Source: Nibribacter ruber | Lineage (GTDB): Bacteria; Bacteroidota; Bacteroidia; Cytophagales; Hymenobacteraceae | Length of the DNA: 64,000 nt | Direction: 5' to 3' | NCBI RefSeq assembly: GCF_009913235.1 | Contig: NZ_CP047897.1 | Span: forward strand, 3,471,001-3,535,000 | Shown here: in pieces, positions 8,901 through 17,464 of the stretch | Layout of the letters: every line of letters starts with the position of its first letter | Position numbering within the stretch: the stretch's first letter is position 1 | Program-made: the position numbers and the translations under genes | Notes under the pieces: model-generated | What the model was told of the DNA's origin: nothing | The model's input: only the letters and a program-made list of their open reading frames with translations | Database searches by the model: none

Positions 8901-11024
8901 GATGTTGGCATTGAAGGCATACGTAGGCTGTGCGCCGCGCAAATTCACCAGACCATTAATGTTGAAGACCATGTTGCTGTCCTGGGCACTCACTGCTTTA
9001 ATGCCGTAGCGGTTGCGGTTGACGTCAACGTCCAGATCAATGCCTTTGTAGGTATAGCCCCCGTAATAGAGGCTCTGGATACGACCGTCAATCTTGGCCA
9101 CCATGGTCTCGGGCGTCATGCCGGTGCCGTTGATGTTGGCGGTCAAACTGGTGGGGCCCAAAGTGGTGTCGCGCATCAGCTTGCCCAGATCAAAATGCAG
9201 GAGTTGTACTTTTCCTTTCACCCGTTCCTGGCCTTTCACCCGGCCCGGTGTCATGTCAATGTCTGCTATAGCGTTTCCGAAAGAGGTTCTTATGGTAGCG
9301 TCCAGGTCAAAGGCGGTCATAGACCCGCTAATACGGCCTTCCACGTCCATGGACGGCGGTAGTTGGATATTGGCGGGAAGGGTGCCCGCTGGAAGAAGTG
9401 ATTTTACATCGGCGGCGGTGGTGTGCAGACGGTTCACCTGCAGGTTGGCCACCAGGTTGTCTGGATCAGGTAAGCCTTTGATTCTGCCGCTCACCGCCAA
9501 TTGGGTGTTGCGCCAGCCGCTTACCTTAAAGTTGCTCACCAGCAGGTTGTCCATGCGACCATTGATCTGCCCACTCAGGTGTACCGTCTCATTCAGGTTA
9601 CCCGCCAAGGGCGGTTGGTTGACCAAGGCAGGTTGTAGCAAGGCAATGTCTTTAAACCCGATGTGCGTGTTCTGGAAGTTGGCGCTGAGGGTCAGTTTAT
9701 TCAAATCCTCTGCCGCGGTTTCAAGGGAAGGATATCCTACCTTAATGCGGTCGGTGATGCGGCTGTTGCCGGTCTCCAGGACCAGGTCTGTGAGTTCGGT
9801 CTGGGTGGTGTCAAACAAAATGCCCGCGGTAAACTGCTTCACCACAAATCCACTTTGCTCCCGCAAACTCAATTGTTCTAACTGGGCGGTGGTTCGGTTG
9901 CTGCTGAAGTAGAGGTCTTGCAGTTGCAGGTTCAGATCTTGTGCGCGCAGGTGGTTGTAGTCCACGCCTTTGGCTAACTTGGGGGCCTCCACGTTGTCAA
10001 AGGCGGCGTCTACGCCGGTAATGTTGAGGTCATCCAGGGTGACAATCCAGTTCACGGGCTCACCGGTTTTGGAGACCGCTTCTTCAATGGCCTCAATAGC
10101 CTCTTTGGGGTTGATGACACGGTACTCCGTAGGAATGTCTGCGTTCTGGGCGTAGGCCATGACGCTGTTGTGCAGTTCAATGCTGGCCAGGTCAATGCGG
10201 GTGTTTTTTAAGTCAATGTTCTCTGCTTTGACAATGCCTTTGCCAATGTTGGTGTCTATGTACTGCCGGGACACGCCGTTGCGGTACTTCACGCGCACAT
10301 GGTCCAGGGTCACGGTCTTTAGGCCAAACTGCATGGTCAGGGGCTCTTGCTCACCCTCGGGCGGAACTTTGGTCTGCACCATGTCTACCCAGGTGTTGCG
10401 CAAGGCAATGTCTCCAATGCGGTAAATCTCCTTTTCCAGGTCCAGTTCGTCCATGTCTACCACCAGGCTGCCCACGCGGGTTTTCACGTTCTGGCCGTTC
10501 ACCTCGTCGCGGTAGGTGAGGTAGATGTTCTCTAAATCAAGGGTGCCAATGTCATACGTGAAGCCGGCGCCGGTCGTGTCTGCTGGCGCGGTAGCCGGCG
10601 TGGCGAAGGCTTTTAAGATGTAGTCAAAGTTGGTGGCGCTGTCTGGCAGGGTGCGATAAATATGGGCCGTGGCGTTGCGGAGTTCCAGGGATTTCAAGCC
10701 TACCTTAGATTTTAGGATGCCCAGAATGTCCAGGTTGGCGGCCATGTGTTGAGAGTACCAAAGGGTGTCGCCTTTCTGATCTTCCAGGTACACGTCTTCC
10801 AGGAGGATGTCGTTTCTGAAATCACTTCTAAACTTGCCAATGCGCACTTCGGTGCCAATTTTTCCTTCCAGGTAATTCTCTGCCTTGCGGGTGGCAAAGT
10901 CCTGCACCTTGGGCACTTGCAAGGCCACCAGCAACAAGACCACCAGCAACAACAAAGACCCAATGATCCAGAGAAGCACCGTCAGGGTCTTGAGCGTATA
11001 TTTCTTTACAGTATGGGTAGACAA
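5997..11024 (-). CDS. tamB: Translocation/assembly module protein TamB
   Basis: The 1675-residue AsmA-like/DUF490 protein has one N-terminal transmembrane helix (about residues 12-37, LTVLLWIIGSLLLLVVLLL). A very long repetitive beta region is expected to form a lipid-conducting groove across the periplasm. The conserved TamB C-terminal domain follows (ADITAIYNVEASPLEL, then FSLLVLGRF, and LELGLNSYDDYSTGEAKSR near the end). The only fitting start is TTG at 11024: no in-frame ATG occurs between the upstream stop at about 11069 and the membrane helix. It forms an operon with tamL. Length is typical for Bacteroidota TamB. Confidence 0.93.
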   Translation of the reverse strand: MSTHTVKKYTLKTLTVLLWIIGSLLLLVVLLLVALQVPKVQDFATRKAENYLEGKIGTEVRIGKFRSDFRNDILLEDVYLEDQKGDTLWYSQHMAANLDILGILKSKVGLKSLELRNATAHIYRTLPDSATNFDYILKAFATPATAPADTTGAGFTYDIGTLDLENIYLTYRDEVNGQNVKTRVGSLVVDMDELDLEKEIYRIGDIALRNTWVDMVQTKVPPEGEQEPLTMQFGLKTVTLDHVRVKYRNGVSRQYIDTNIGKGIVKAENIDLKNTRIDLASIELHNSVMAYAQNADIPTEYRVINPKEAIEAIEEAVSKTGEPVNWIVTLDDLNITGVDAAFDNVEAPKLAKGVDYNHLRAQDLNLQLQDLYFSSNRTTAQLEQLSLREQSGFVVKQFTAGILFDTTQTELTDLVLETGNSRITDRIKVGYPSLETAAEDLNKLTLSANFQNTHIGFKDIALLQPALVNQPPLAGNLNETVHLSGQINGRMDNLLVSNFKVSGWRNTQLAVSGRIKGLPDPDNLVANLQVNRLHTTAADVKSLLPAGTLPANIQLPPSMDVEGRISGSMTAFDLDATIRTSFGNAIADIDMTPGRVKGQERVKGKVQLLHFDLGKLMRDTTLGPTSLTANINGTGMTPETMVAKIDGRIQSLYYGGYTYKGIDLDVDVNRNRYGIKAVSAQDSNMVFNINGLVNLRGAQPTYAFNANIKGIDFQALKLLSQDVRLRGDIVADLSGSDANSMNGSIIARQATIVSNNQPLKLDSLKLYLTQKPGTTQMRLISDVATANLDGNIGLGDIGPELMNHISRYYDIGNGPYKPSARVKQFTFGVALHKPRVVTAFVPGLQRLRLDTLQGSYNNQTANLQIQANAPRVRYSGVRLDSLTLRVDSNPEQLNYMVRAESVRQDTSFKANNILLAGNVQDNLVNARAANMSAAGEEETAIGVQLKQLANAFEISISPDLVLNKDKWAVSPGNFVRYYTASGAVVANGLQLSNGPQSISLQSQSPTNPNSPLNVTLTNLDLGYLARAAMQPDSLLAGQLNGQATLNDIAGNMSFTADMNLTDLKYYNTPVGDLALQARNSTANRYDLTARLTGNGNNVTMAGYYLTSAGKPMSFDVNLDQLNLASVQPFTNGMLKNMTGGLLGSVAIRGNFEQPSVAGDLQFRNATFNAAILNSTYRIPDERLSVNNQGIQFNDFTLLDSLNNEATINGAILTSNFLEYRFDLRAVTENFLVMNSTAADNALYYGRVFANSDTRITGDLNVPIINTNVKIAPNSNFTYVIPDEPVSVNREGIVKFIDVDSTRNRFIARRKALDTADVADAVMQGVEMAMTLEVTDETPITVVVDQNAGDNLTIQGNAILNVGYDVTENITLTGRYEVTEGAYEMSLYELVQRRFEIEPGSSVVWTGDPFTADADITAIYNVEASPLELIQSQVSGIDASSSGQYRQKLPFDVKLNLDGELMKPAISFNIELDEKSKGAFGGEVDARLDQLSQPTQESERTKQVFSLLVLGRFMAQDPLASSGGGGINSALRGSASQVLTDQLNNLTGQYLGGLGLELGLNSYDDYSTGEAKSRTDLNIAMQKQLINDRLTVRFGTNVNLEGSSQSQASNTASGFAGDVSVEYSITQDGRLRLRAFRENSYEGFLDGQLIRTGLSLIFVREYDSLAELFKNTGKAK

Positions 11025-11118
11025 AGGCGTATAGATGGCTGATTTGATGGATGCTTCTTGTACTCTTTAGATATAGCTGTGGTTACATATTTAGCGCCAA
11101 TGAGAAAGCATTCTTTGT

Positions 11119-11156
11119 CGTTTTTGGCTTGTTTCTGAGAAAATAGGCCAAAAACG
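11119..11156. repeat. 38-bp palindromic repeat, copy 4
   Basis: Arms match 14/18. It sits in the divergent gap between tamB and the ion channel gene, 29 bases before the latter's first ATG. Confidence 0.9.
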
Positions 11157-11185
11157 GGAAGGTTTTTACTGCTGCCAGTTGCCGT

Positions 11186-12085
11186 ATGGGCCGTCTGCTG
11201 CGTAAGGGAGCAAAAACAACCACTGGAAAAATGGCCGTTGCACCTGTTCCTTCCTCCACTCAAAAAGCCGTTAACCGTGAACGCTCCAGACTGCTGGTGC
11301 GGGTACAACATGCCTTGGACGGGCCCATGATTTTTCTGGGTCTAGCCTGGCTGGTGCTGTTAGTGGTAGAGTTCATCCGGGGGCTGACGCCGGTTCTGGA
11401 AATGGCCAGTTATGTCATCTGGGCGCTGTTTGTGCTGGATTTTCTGCTTCGGTTTACCCTGGCTCCCGAGAAACTTCCCTTCCTGAAGAGCAACTGGCTC
11501 ACGGCCATCTCACTGGTAGTGCCGGCGCTGCGGGTGTTCAGGATTACCCGGTTTCTGCGCGTCTTCCGGACGGTGCGGGCCGTGCGGGGCATTCGGTTGG
11601 TGCGGGTATTGAGTTCCTTGAACCGAGGCATGAAAAGCCTGGCCGCCACCATGAACCGCCGGGGCTTCGGGTATCTGTTGGCGCTGTCTGTGGCGGTGCT
11701 TTTGGCGGGCGCTGCCGGAATGTTTGCGTTTGAGAAAGATCTCCCCGACGGGTTCGACTCTTACGGAGAGGCCCTCTGGTGGACGTCCATGCTGCTTATT
11801 TCCCTGGGCAGTGAGTATTGGCCGCAGTCAGGGGAGGGGCGTGCGCTGTGTTTTCTGCTGGCCTTGTATGGATTTGCGGTGCTGGGGTATTTTACTGCGC
11901 TCCTGGCCAGCTTCTTTCTGGACCGGGACGCCGCCAGCAACCACGCTGAAATAGCCGGTGCCAAACAGATAGCCGAGTTGCAAAAAGAGGTGCGGCAGTT
12001 GCGGGTGGTGCTGGAAGCGTATTTGCCACCCGCTTCTGGTGGTAAGAAGGAAGAGAGGGCTGACGATGGAGGGAAGGGCTTATAA
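11186..12085 (+). CDS. Voltage-gated-type ion channel/transporter
   Basis: The protein (299 aa from 11186, or 284 aa if it starts at the ATG at 11231) has the six-helix plan of the voltage-gated channel superfamily. Helices run at about residues 48-65 and 72-90. An arginine-rich S4 occupies about 115-140, with Arg every third residue (RVFRITRFLRVFRTVR). A pore helix and loop follow at about 198-215 (WWTSMLLISLGSEYWPQ), and then S6. The filter reads LGSEYW rather than the potassium signature TVGYG, so ion selectivity is uncertain. The C-terminal tail (about 245-285, EIAGAKQIAELQKEVRQLR) is a likely coiled coil for tetramer assembly. Confidence 0.85.
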   Translation: MGRLLRKGAKTTTGKMAVAPVPSSTQKAVNRERSRLLVRVQHALDGPMIFLGLAWLVLLVVEFIRGLTPVLEMASYVIWALFVLDFLLRFTLAPEKLPFLKSNWLTAISLVVPALRVFRITRFLRVFRTVRAVRGIRLVRVLSSLNRGMKSLAATMNRRGFGYLLALSVAVLLAGAAGMFAFEKDLPDGFDSYGEALWWTSMLLISLGSEYWPQSGEGRALCFLLALYGFAVLGYFTALLASFFLDRDAASNHAEIAGAKQIAELQKEVRQLRVVLEAYLPPASGGKKEERADDGGKGL

Positions 12086-12147
12086 TGGCCACTGTCCTTT
12101 TTATAACTCTGGTTCTGGTTTGAGATAGTTGATTGGTTGCGAATGAT

Positions 12148-12420
12148 GCCGCTGTTGTTGGTGTTGCATTGGGTCATCAACCGTCTACTGCTTCTCTTAC
12201 CTCTGTCTGTGTGCACTGGCTTTGGCTGTTCCTGAGTAATCCCTTTCTTCCGGTGCATTCTCACTTTCTTGTTTCATTTCTTCTGCTAAGCGCTCACGGC
12301 CGCGGGGCCTCGTCCTGGCCCTTCGCACTGCTGTTGTTTGTGGGACTTTGTCCCTGCCGCCGCTCGCGCAGCGCACAAACACCAGAGGCGCTCAGAGTCA
12401 GGACTGGTTTCGGTTCCAAT
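12148..12420 (+). repeat. GC-rich dispersed element, copy A
   Basis: It shares ordered blocks with the minus strand of 40030-40470: GTTGTTGGTGTT near 12154, TTGGCTGTTCCTGAG near 12222 followed by TTTCTTCCGGTGC, and GCTAAGCGCTC(A/G)CGGCCGCG near 12284. Between blocks the two copies have diverged. Boundaries are approximate. No coding function is apparent. Confidence 0.65.
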
Positions 12421-12528
12421 CCTGCTGGGGTTGATGGGTGGCATTGCTGTAAGCAGGCAAAACCTGTTTCTGTCGCTGCAGAGGCATGCGTGCTAAAGCA
12501 CGGTTTGCCTTCTTTCCCGTGTCTGGTT

Positions 12529-12573
12529 CAAGTTTATAACTTGGAGCCACCGTGGCGGGCAGTCTCAGACTGG
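12529..12573. repeat. Three consecutive short palindromes
   Basis: CAAGTTTATAACTTG (12529-12543), GCCACCGTGGC (12546-12556) and CAGTCTCAGACTG (12561-12573) follow each other with gaps of 2-4 bases. They resemble the palindromes at 21701-21748. Confidence 0.7.
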
Positions 12574-12780
12574 CCAGAGGCATCGGCCTCAAACTTGTTC
12601 TGCTGGGGGCACCTGCCGGAGATGTTCGCAGGCAGGATGGGTTTGGGAATTCGCGTAAGCAGAACCATGCGATCACAGTATAATGTGGGAAGAGGTGGAT
12701 AGTCCTCAAGCCTGTGGCGAGTCAACGTAATCTCACCTGAAATTACATCAACCTTAGGGGCCGTAAATTTGGATACAACT

Positions 12781-13215
12781 TTATAGGTGCTTGCGCATCT
12801 GGTAGTGTTGGATTTCGCCAAACAGTAGGTACGTCTCTTGTTCTAAGGTGAACCCGTTGCGTTTGTAGAAGTTGACGGCGTATTCGCGGGCTTGCACGAT
12901 CAAGTCTTGGGCGCCTAGCTGGCGGGCTTTCTCTTCAATGGCATGCAACAGGGCGCGGCCAATCTGTTTGTTCTGGTACTTGGGGCCCACGGCCAGGAAA
13001 CGCAACTGGGCTTCGGTGGCAGACTCCATGTGCACGCGGGCCACGCCCATTACCTCGCCGGTCTCTTCATTGATGGCCATGAGGTGGGTGGCGGTGGCAT
13101 CGTCTTCTACGCGCTCGCTGCCCATTGGCTGGTACCAGGGCATGCGCAGCATCTCATAACGCAGGCGGTAGTACTGCTCAAACTCATGAAAGGTAGAGGG
13201 TTGGGTAATTTGCAT
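12781..13215 (-). CDS. GNAT family N-acetyltransferase
   Basis: The 144-residue protein starts MQITQPSTFHEFEQYY. The frame extends further upstream but there runs antisense through yajQ, so the ATG at 13215 is the start. The GNAT fold is shown by LRFLAVGPKYQNKQIGRALL (the acetyl-CoA-binding V-x-P-x2-Q/R-x-x-G/A region, about residues 83-102) and by the C-terminal VNFYKRNGF motif (about 121-129). Small proteins of this type acetylate a small molecule or a protein amine; the substrate cannot be read from the sequence. It is divergent from yajQ. Confidence 0.88.
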   Translation of the reverse strand: MQITQPSTFHEFEQYYRLRYEMLRMPWYQPMGSERVEDDATATHLMAINEETGEVMGVARVHMESATEAQLRFLAVGPKYQNKQIGRALLHAIEEKARQLGAQDLIVQAREYAVNFYKRNGFTLEQETYLLFGEIQHYQMRKHL

Positions 13216-13219
13216 AAAG

Positions 13220-13257
13220 CGTTTTTGGGCTCTTTTCGGTAAAATCGCCTTAAATCT
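13220..13257. repeat. Decayed 38-bp palindromic repeat
   Basis: The left half matches the family well (CGTTTTTGGGCTCTTTTC) but the right half matches at only about 11 of 19 positions. It begins 4 bases upstream of the GNAT start codon. Confidence 0.55.
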
Positions 13258-13326
13258 ACTAAGTTTGTTTGGCATTAGGCAATCGTTTGCCGTACTAAGC
13301 AATTGTTTTACCATATACCGTATACC

Positions 13327-13818
13327 ATGCCATCTTTTGATATTGTAAGCAAAGTAGACCCGCAGACGCTGGAGAACGCCATCAACACGGTCAAAAAAGA
13401 AATTCAGAACCGCTATGACTTTAAAGACACCAAGGGCAGCGTGGAACTGGACAAGAAAAACAACCTGGTGCAAATCTCCACGGAGAATGACATGCGCCTG
13501 CGCCAGATAGAGGACATCATCCTCACCAAGATTGTCAAGCAGAACATAGACGCCACGGCCCTGGACTTCAGCAAGGACCATTATCCCAGCGGACCCATGG
13601 TCAAGAAAGAAGTAAAGGTGCGCGCCGGCATTGACAAAGAAGACGGCAAGAAGATCGTGAAAATGATCAAAGACAGCAAAATCAAAGTGACGCCCGCCAT
13701 CATGGATGACCAGGTACGCGTAACCGGCAAGAACATTGATGATCTGCAGGCGGTTATTGCGTTGCTGCGCCGTGCTGAGTTGGGCATTCCCTTGCAGTTC
13801 ATCAACATGAAGTCTTAA
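13327..13818 (+). CDS. yajQ: YajQ family nucleotide-binding protein
   Basis: The 163-residue protein begins MPSFDIVSKVDPQTLENAIN and contains YDFKDTKGSVELD and KLNDLQAVI-like KNIDDLQAVIALLR, the hallmarks of the YajQ family. Some members bind cyclic di-GMP and act with transcription factors; others were studied as nucleotide- or tRNA-binding proteins. Which applies here is unknown. The ATG at 13327 is preferred over 13303 because family members start with this MPSFD motif. It is divergent from the GNAT gene and followed 99 bases later by terC. Confidence 0.93.
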   Translation: MPSFDIVSKVDPQTLENAINTVKKEIQNRYDFKDTKGSVELDKKNNLVQISTENDMRLRQIEDIILTKIVKQNIDATALDFSKDHYPSGPMVKKEVKVRAGIDKEDGKKIVKMIKDSKIKVTPAIMDDQVRVTGKNIDDLQAVIALLRRAELGIPLQFINMKS

Positions 13819-13917
13819 GCGTCCAGCTCTTTTAGTTATTATCTAGCCAGAAGAAGCACGGGCTTATCTGCTGGGTTTAAATCTTTACCTTGCGGGGCAT
13901 TCACTTCCACTAAAACT

Positions 13918-14712
13918 ATGTTTGACGTTTTCTCTAATCCTGATGTCTGGCTAAGCCTGCTCACGCTAACCTTCATGGAGGTGGTTCTGGGTATAGACAA
14001 TATTGTGTTCATCTCCATTGTGGTGGGCCGCCTGCCCAAAGACCAGCAAGCCAAAGGACGCACCATTGGTCTGTTGTTGGCCCTGGTGTTCAGGATTATT
14101 CTCTTGATGTTCATAGGTACCATTGTGAGCGCCAAAGAGCCGCTATTTACCTGGAACCTGTTCTGGATGGATGAGCCGTTCAACGTGTCTTGGCGAGACA
14201 TCATTCTGTTTGGCGGCGGTTTGTTCCTGCTGGCCAAGAGTACCACAGAGATTCACAACAAACTGGAAGGCGAGGAAGAAGGCCACGGTTCCATTAAAGG
14301 CGGCACCGCCACCATGGGCAAAACCCTCATCCAGATCATCATGGTAGACATTGTCTTCTCCTTTGACTCCATCTTGACGGCGGTAGGCCTGGTAGACGAA
14401 ATCATTGTGATGGTGATAGCCGTGATCATCTCCATGGGTATTATGCTGGCCTTCGCCAAGTACGTGAGCGACTTTGTGAACGCCCACCCAACCGTGAAAA
14501 TGCTGGCCCTGTCCTTCCTGATCTTGATTGGGGTGATGCTGGTAGCCGAAGCGTTCCACGTGCATATACCTAAAGGCTACATCTACTTTGCCATGTTCTT
14601 CTCTCTAGTAGTAGAAATGCTGAACATGAAACTCAGAAAAGCCGCGCCGCCAGTGCAGTTGCGTCAGAGTGAGATTCTGGACAACGATGGCAACCCAGAG
14701 ACCTTGATGTAA
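13918..14712 (+). CDS. TerC family integral membrane protein
   Basis: The 264-residue protein has about seven membrane helices. The acidic TerC motifs are present: EVVLGIDNIVFIS near residues 21-33 and VDIVFSFDSILTAVG near 143-157, where the Asp residues probably bind metal. TerC proteins are linked to manganese export, metal loading of secreted proteins or tellurite resistance. No tellurite genes are nearby, so metal homeostasis is the likelier role. A long stem terminator follows. Confidence 0.92.
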   Translation: MFDVFSNPDVWLSLLTLTFMEVVLGIDNIVFISIVVGRLPKDQQAKGRTIGLLLALVFRIILLMFIGTIVSAKEPLFTWNLFWMDEPFNVSWRDIILFGGGLFLLAKSTTEIHNKLEGEEEGHGSIKGGTATMGKTLIQIIMVDIVFSFDSILTAVGLVDEIIVMVIAVIISMGIMLAFAKYVSDFVNAHPTVKMLALSFLILIGVMLVAEAFHVHIPKGYIYFAMFFSLVVEMLNMKLRKAAPPVQLRQSEILDNDGNPETLM

Positions 14713-14727
14713 GCTTCATGCATATTT

Positions 14728-14781
14728 GCTAAACGCAAAGAGCGGAAACCGTAAGTACGGTTTCCGCTCTTTGCGTTTAGC
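14728..14781. terminator. Long perfect hairpin after terC
   Basis: 25-base arms starting GCTAAACGCAAAGAGCGG pair perfectly around AAGT. It lies 16 bases beyond the terC stop and abuts palindromic repeat copy 5. There is no long T tract of its own, so a terminator role is inferred from position. Confidence 0.75.
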
Positions 14782-14819
14782 CGTTTTTGGCCTGTTTCCC
14801 AGAAAACAGGCCAAAAACG
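14782..14819. repeat. 38-bp palindromic repeat, copy 5
   Basis: Arms match 17/18. It touches the hairpin at 14728-14781 in a convergent gap. Confidence 0.93.
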
Positions 14820-14827
14820 GCCGGTAA

Positions 14828-14860
14828 ATAAAAATCCCCTTGCCAGGAACAAGGGGATTT
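14828..14860 (-). terminator. Terminator of the OmpA/TPR gene
   Basis: On the minus strand AAATCCCCTT pairs with AAGGGGATTT, followed by TTTAT. It lies 23 bases past the stop at 14884. Confidence 0.8.
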
Positions 14861-14883
14861 CAAACAAACCAAAATGAAAATTC

Positions 14884-16836
14884 TTATTTACTCTTATCGT
14901 CGTCAGCGGCCTTCTTAAAGGCGTCTACGCTGTGGAAGTTTCTGAATTCCAGGTCTTCTTGTGCAATGTCACTGAGGACTTTCTTACGTTGAATAGCCTT
15001 AGGAAGGTTTTCAGAAATTGTATTAATATCCCCGGAACGCGCTCCAGCTATCGCTAGGGCATAATATCCCATGGCATGGTCTGGCAGTAACTGGGTATGG
15101 CGCAGCAGGTCTGCTTTGGCACCGGCGCTGTCGCCGCCTAGTAGTTTGGCCAGACCTCTGTTGTAGTAGACGCCTTGCAGGTTGCCGGCCTGGTCAAAGT
15201 GCCGGATGGATTCTGCAAACTGCCCGGTCTGTGCATAGGCTAGCCCCAGGTTGTAGTGGGCCTGCGGGCTGTTCTTTTGCGCCAGAGACTGGGTCAGGTA
15301 CTGGATGGCCTTCGGATAATTCTCCACCACCATGTACGCAGCGCCCAAATTACTGAGCACGGCCCAGTCATTTCGGTTTAACTGGTACGCCAGCTCTAGC
15401 AGGTTAATACTTTCTGTAAAGGCGCCTTTGTACTTGAAGTCCACCACGGTTTCCTGCGGGTTGTCATACTTGATCTTGTACTTGTATTTGTAGGCGTTCA
15501 CGTCCTGCGGCTCTTTCTTGATGTCATTCTTGAACTTGCTATCAAAATCGCCGCCTACGCCCACAATGGCGTCATCACCGCCCACAATGGCAATGCCGTC
15601 GCTGGCCGGGGCGTCTGGCTCCCGCACCAGTTTCAAGATGGCCAGGTCATTGATGGCGCGGTAATCCTCGCGGTACACGTCATAGTAGGCCAGCAACAGA
15701 GACATCTTACCCGATGGGGCCTTGGTGCGCTGCGCGGCCTCCAGCCATTCCTCCTTGTCCAGGATTTCGCGGAGCTGGTATTTCTCCATGTTACCGGAGA
15801 TATAAGCCACGGCCACTGAGTCCAATTGTTTGTCATTGAGAGCGGGGCGCATGGCCTTGTTGGTTTCCACTACTACAATGGACCGGCGAAGGGGCTGCAA
15901 CAGCTCTTCTACCCGTTTTGACTTGCCGCCCAACAGCGCCATGACGTTCTTCTCGGTTTCGGCGGCCGGTTTGCCCGCGTTGATGGCGTCAATCACCTTC
16001 TGCTTGGTGGCATCTGGGTAGTCTGACGCCATGAGCGTTTCTTTAAAGCCTCTCCAGTCCTCAGCGGTAGTTTCGGTTTTAAAGGTGGCCTTGCCCAATG
16101 ATCCGCTGTAGCCCATCTCCTTCAGTTTGGCTTGCAACCAGTCGGCGGCTTGTTTAGAGCGTTCCTGCGAGAGTTGCACGTTGCGTTTCATGGTTCCCTC
16201 CGGCGACGCAAAGCCCCTGATGGTAATGGTGCTCTCGGGGTTTTTCTTCAGGAAATCGCCAATGGCTTTCACGTCGCGCTGGTAGGCGTCTTTGCTCAGC
16301 TTGGAAATGTCTACCGGAAAGTTGAACTGGGCCAGCAGCTTAAGGGGCTGGGTGTCTCTGGTGCGCACGGTGTCTACGGTGGCAAACTGGTATTGCGCGT
16401 TGTTGATGAACCACAGGCCCACGGTAGAGCAGCACTGGGCCACATCGTCTACTTCGCCGGCAATGCGGTCGCCGCCGGCATCATACACATAGGTAAAGTC
16501 AATGTCCTTACCAATCATGTCGGTGATAAAGGGCAGGGTGATGCTCACGTCGGCGTTTATACCGTTTTTCCGTACGTTGGTCAAGGGGCCGTACGTAGCG
16601 GTGAACTTGTCATACTTATAGTCGCCTAACCTGGGGATGATGGTGAGAGTGCCGCCGTCTTTGAGTTTGCGGTGGGCCGGGATAATAATTTTTGCTTTCA
16701 GACGAACACTGTCGCCGCGCACCTCCAATGGATTAGGCGTGACAGTGGCCGTTGCCTTGTTGGCGTCTTGCGCCTGTGCCGGGCTATACCACACGGCAGC
16801 GAGCAGCAGACCCAGGATTAAAATTGTTCTATTCAT
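14884..16836 (-). CDS. Secreted OmpA-like domain protein with TPR repeats
   Basis: The 650-residue protein has a signal peptide cleaved near AQAQ (residue 22). An N-terminal beta domain is followed at about residues 170-250 by an OmpA C-terminal-like peptidoglycan-binding segment (ITIRGFASPEGTMKRN ... LSQERSKQAADWL). The last third carries tetratricopeptide repeats (WAVLSNLGAAYMVVENYPKA, AHYNLGLAYAQTGQFAES, VYYNRGLAKLLGGDSAGA). It probably sits in the periplasm or outer membrane, linking peptidoglycan to a protein partner. It is transcribed alone. The exact role is unknown. Confidence 0.83.
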   Translation of the reverse strand: MNRTILILGLLLAAVWYSPAQAQDANKATATVTPNPLEVRGDSVRLKAKIIIPAHRKLKDGGTLTIIPRLGDYKYDKFTATYGPLTNVRKNGINADVSITLPFITDMIGKDIDFTYVYDAGGDRIAGEVDDVAQCCSTVGLWFINNAQYQFATVDTVRTRDTQPLKLLAQFNFPVDISKLSKDAYQRDVKAIGDFLKKNPESTITIRGFASPEGTMKRNVQLSQERSKQAADWLQAKLKEMGYSGSLGKATFKTETTAEDWRGFKETLMASDYPDATKQKVIDAINAGKPAAETEKNVMALLGGKSKRVEELLQPLRRSIVVVETNKAMRPALNDKQLDSVAVAYISGNMEKYQLREILDKEEWLEAAQRTKAPSGKMSLLLAYYDVYREDYRAINDLAILKLVREPDAPASDGIAIVGGDDAIVGVGGDFDSKFKNDIKKEPQDVNAYKYKYKIKYDNPQETVVDFKYKGAFTESINLLELAYQLNRNDWAVLSNLGAAYMVVENYPKAIQYLTQSLAQKNSPQAHYNLGLAYAQTGQFAESIRHFDQAGNLQGVYYNRGLAKLLGGDSAGAKADLLRHTQLLPDHAMGYYALAIAGARSGDINTISENLPKAIQRKKVLSDIAQEDLEFRNFHSVDAFKKAADDDKSK

Positions 16837-17464
16837 AGTTTCTTCATTTTAGTGGAAGAATGGTTTATTAAGGTTATAGTACCCTTTGTATCTTAATTAT
16901 GTTGCTTTTTGATTGTAAATGGCTGTATTATAGGTGCTTGAAGGTGTTTTTGTAAATGGGATGATTTGTGCTTTATTGATATTACGGCTTGTGTGAAAAG
17001 GATTGCCTAGTAAGGAATGGAAGCCAGTTTGACGTAATATCACACTAATAGAGTGCGGGTAGCCTGGCTCCTTGAGCAAGAGCGTAGAGCAGCCGTATCT
17101 GTTCAGTGTCAAGTAAGTGTCTGTGCTGAAGGTGGTTGCGGGATAGCCTTTCAGAAGATGTCAGAAGCAATGTCTCGGCTAAAACTGTCCAGATAGAAAT
17201 CCTGAATTGGATTTTTTGCGAGTCTTTATGCTTGTTTTAGTATTCCTTGCTTGTTTTCAACTATCTGATATAGAATCATTTGAATATCTTCTAGTTGTTG
17301 GGAATTATTTCTATTTAGTCTTGCTTTTGTATATAAGAATTTCATAAATTTGTTTAATTCTTATAAAACCATAGAAACTTTCTAAGTAGAGTGCTCCCCC
17401 TTCCACTGGTTTAGATTTGTTCGCCCCCGCATGTGAGTGAGTAAGCCATTTTTTCTAGCAGGTT
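16837..17464. other. AT-rich intergenic region, nothing identified
   Basis: The 628 bases lie between two divergent genes. I see no convincing small gene, no tRNA and no 38-bp palindrome. It probably contains both promoters. A local match GTGTGAA ... CACAC around 16993-17047 is weak. Confidence 0.5.

Larger units (their letters stand above)
12086..12780. other. Noncoding intergenic region with dispersed element and small palindromes
   Basis: No credible gene is seen. Open frames across it change with the repeat and have no family features. It holds copy A of a GC-rich dispersed element (about 12148-12420) and, further right, three short palindromes at 12529-12573. Confidence 0.7.

Noticed and set aside
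12133-12702. Open frame of 189 codons on the plus strand
   Set aside because: It runs through the GC-rich element and short palindromes, has no domain, and resembles the frame over copy B only through DNA similarity.
13216-13581. N-terminal extension of the GNAT gene by 122 codons
   Set aside because: It is antisense to yajQ; the family N-terminus begins at 13215.
16897-17112. Minus-strand frame of 71 codons
   Set aside because: AT-rich intergenic DNA between two divergent genes; no family features or promoter.
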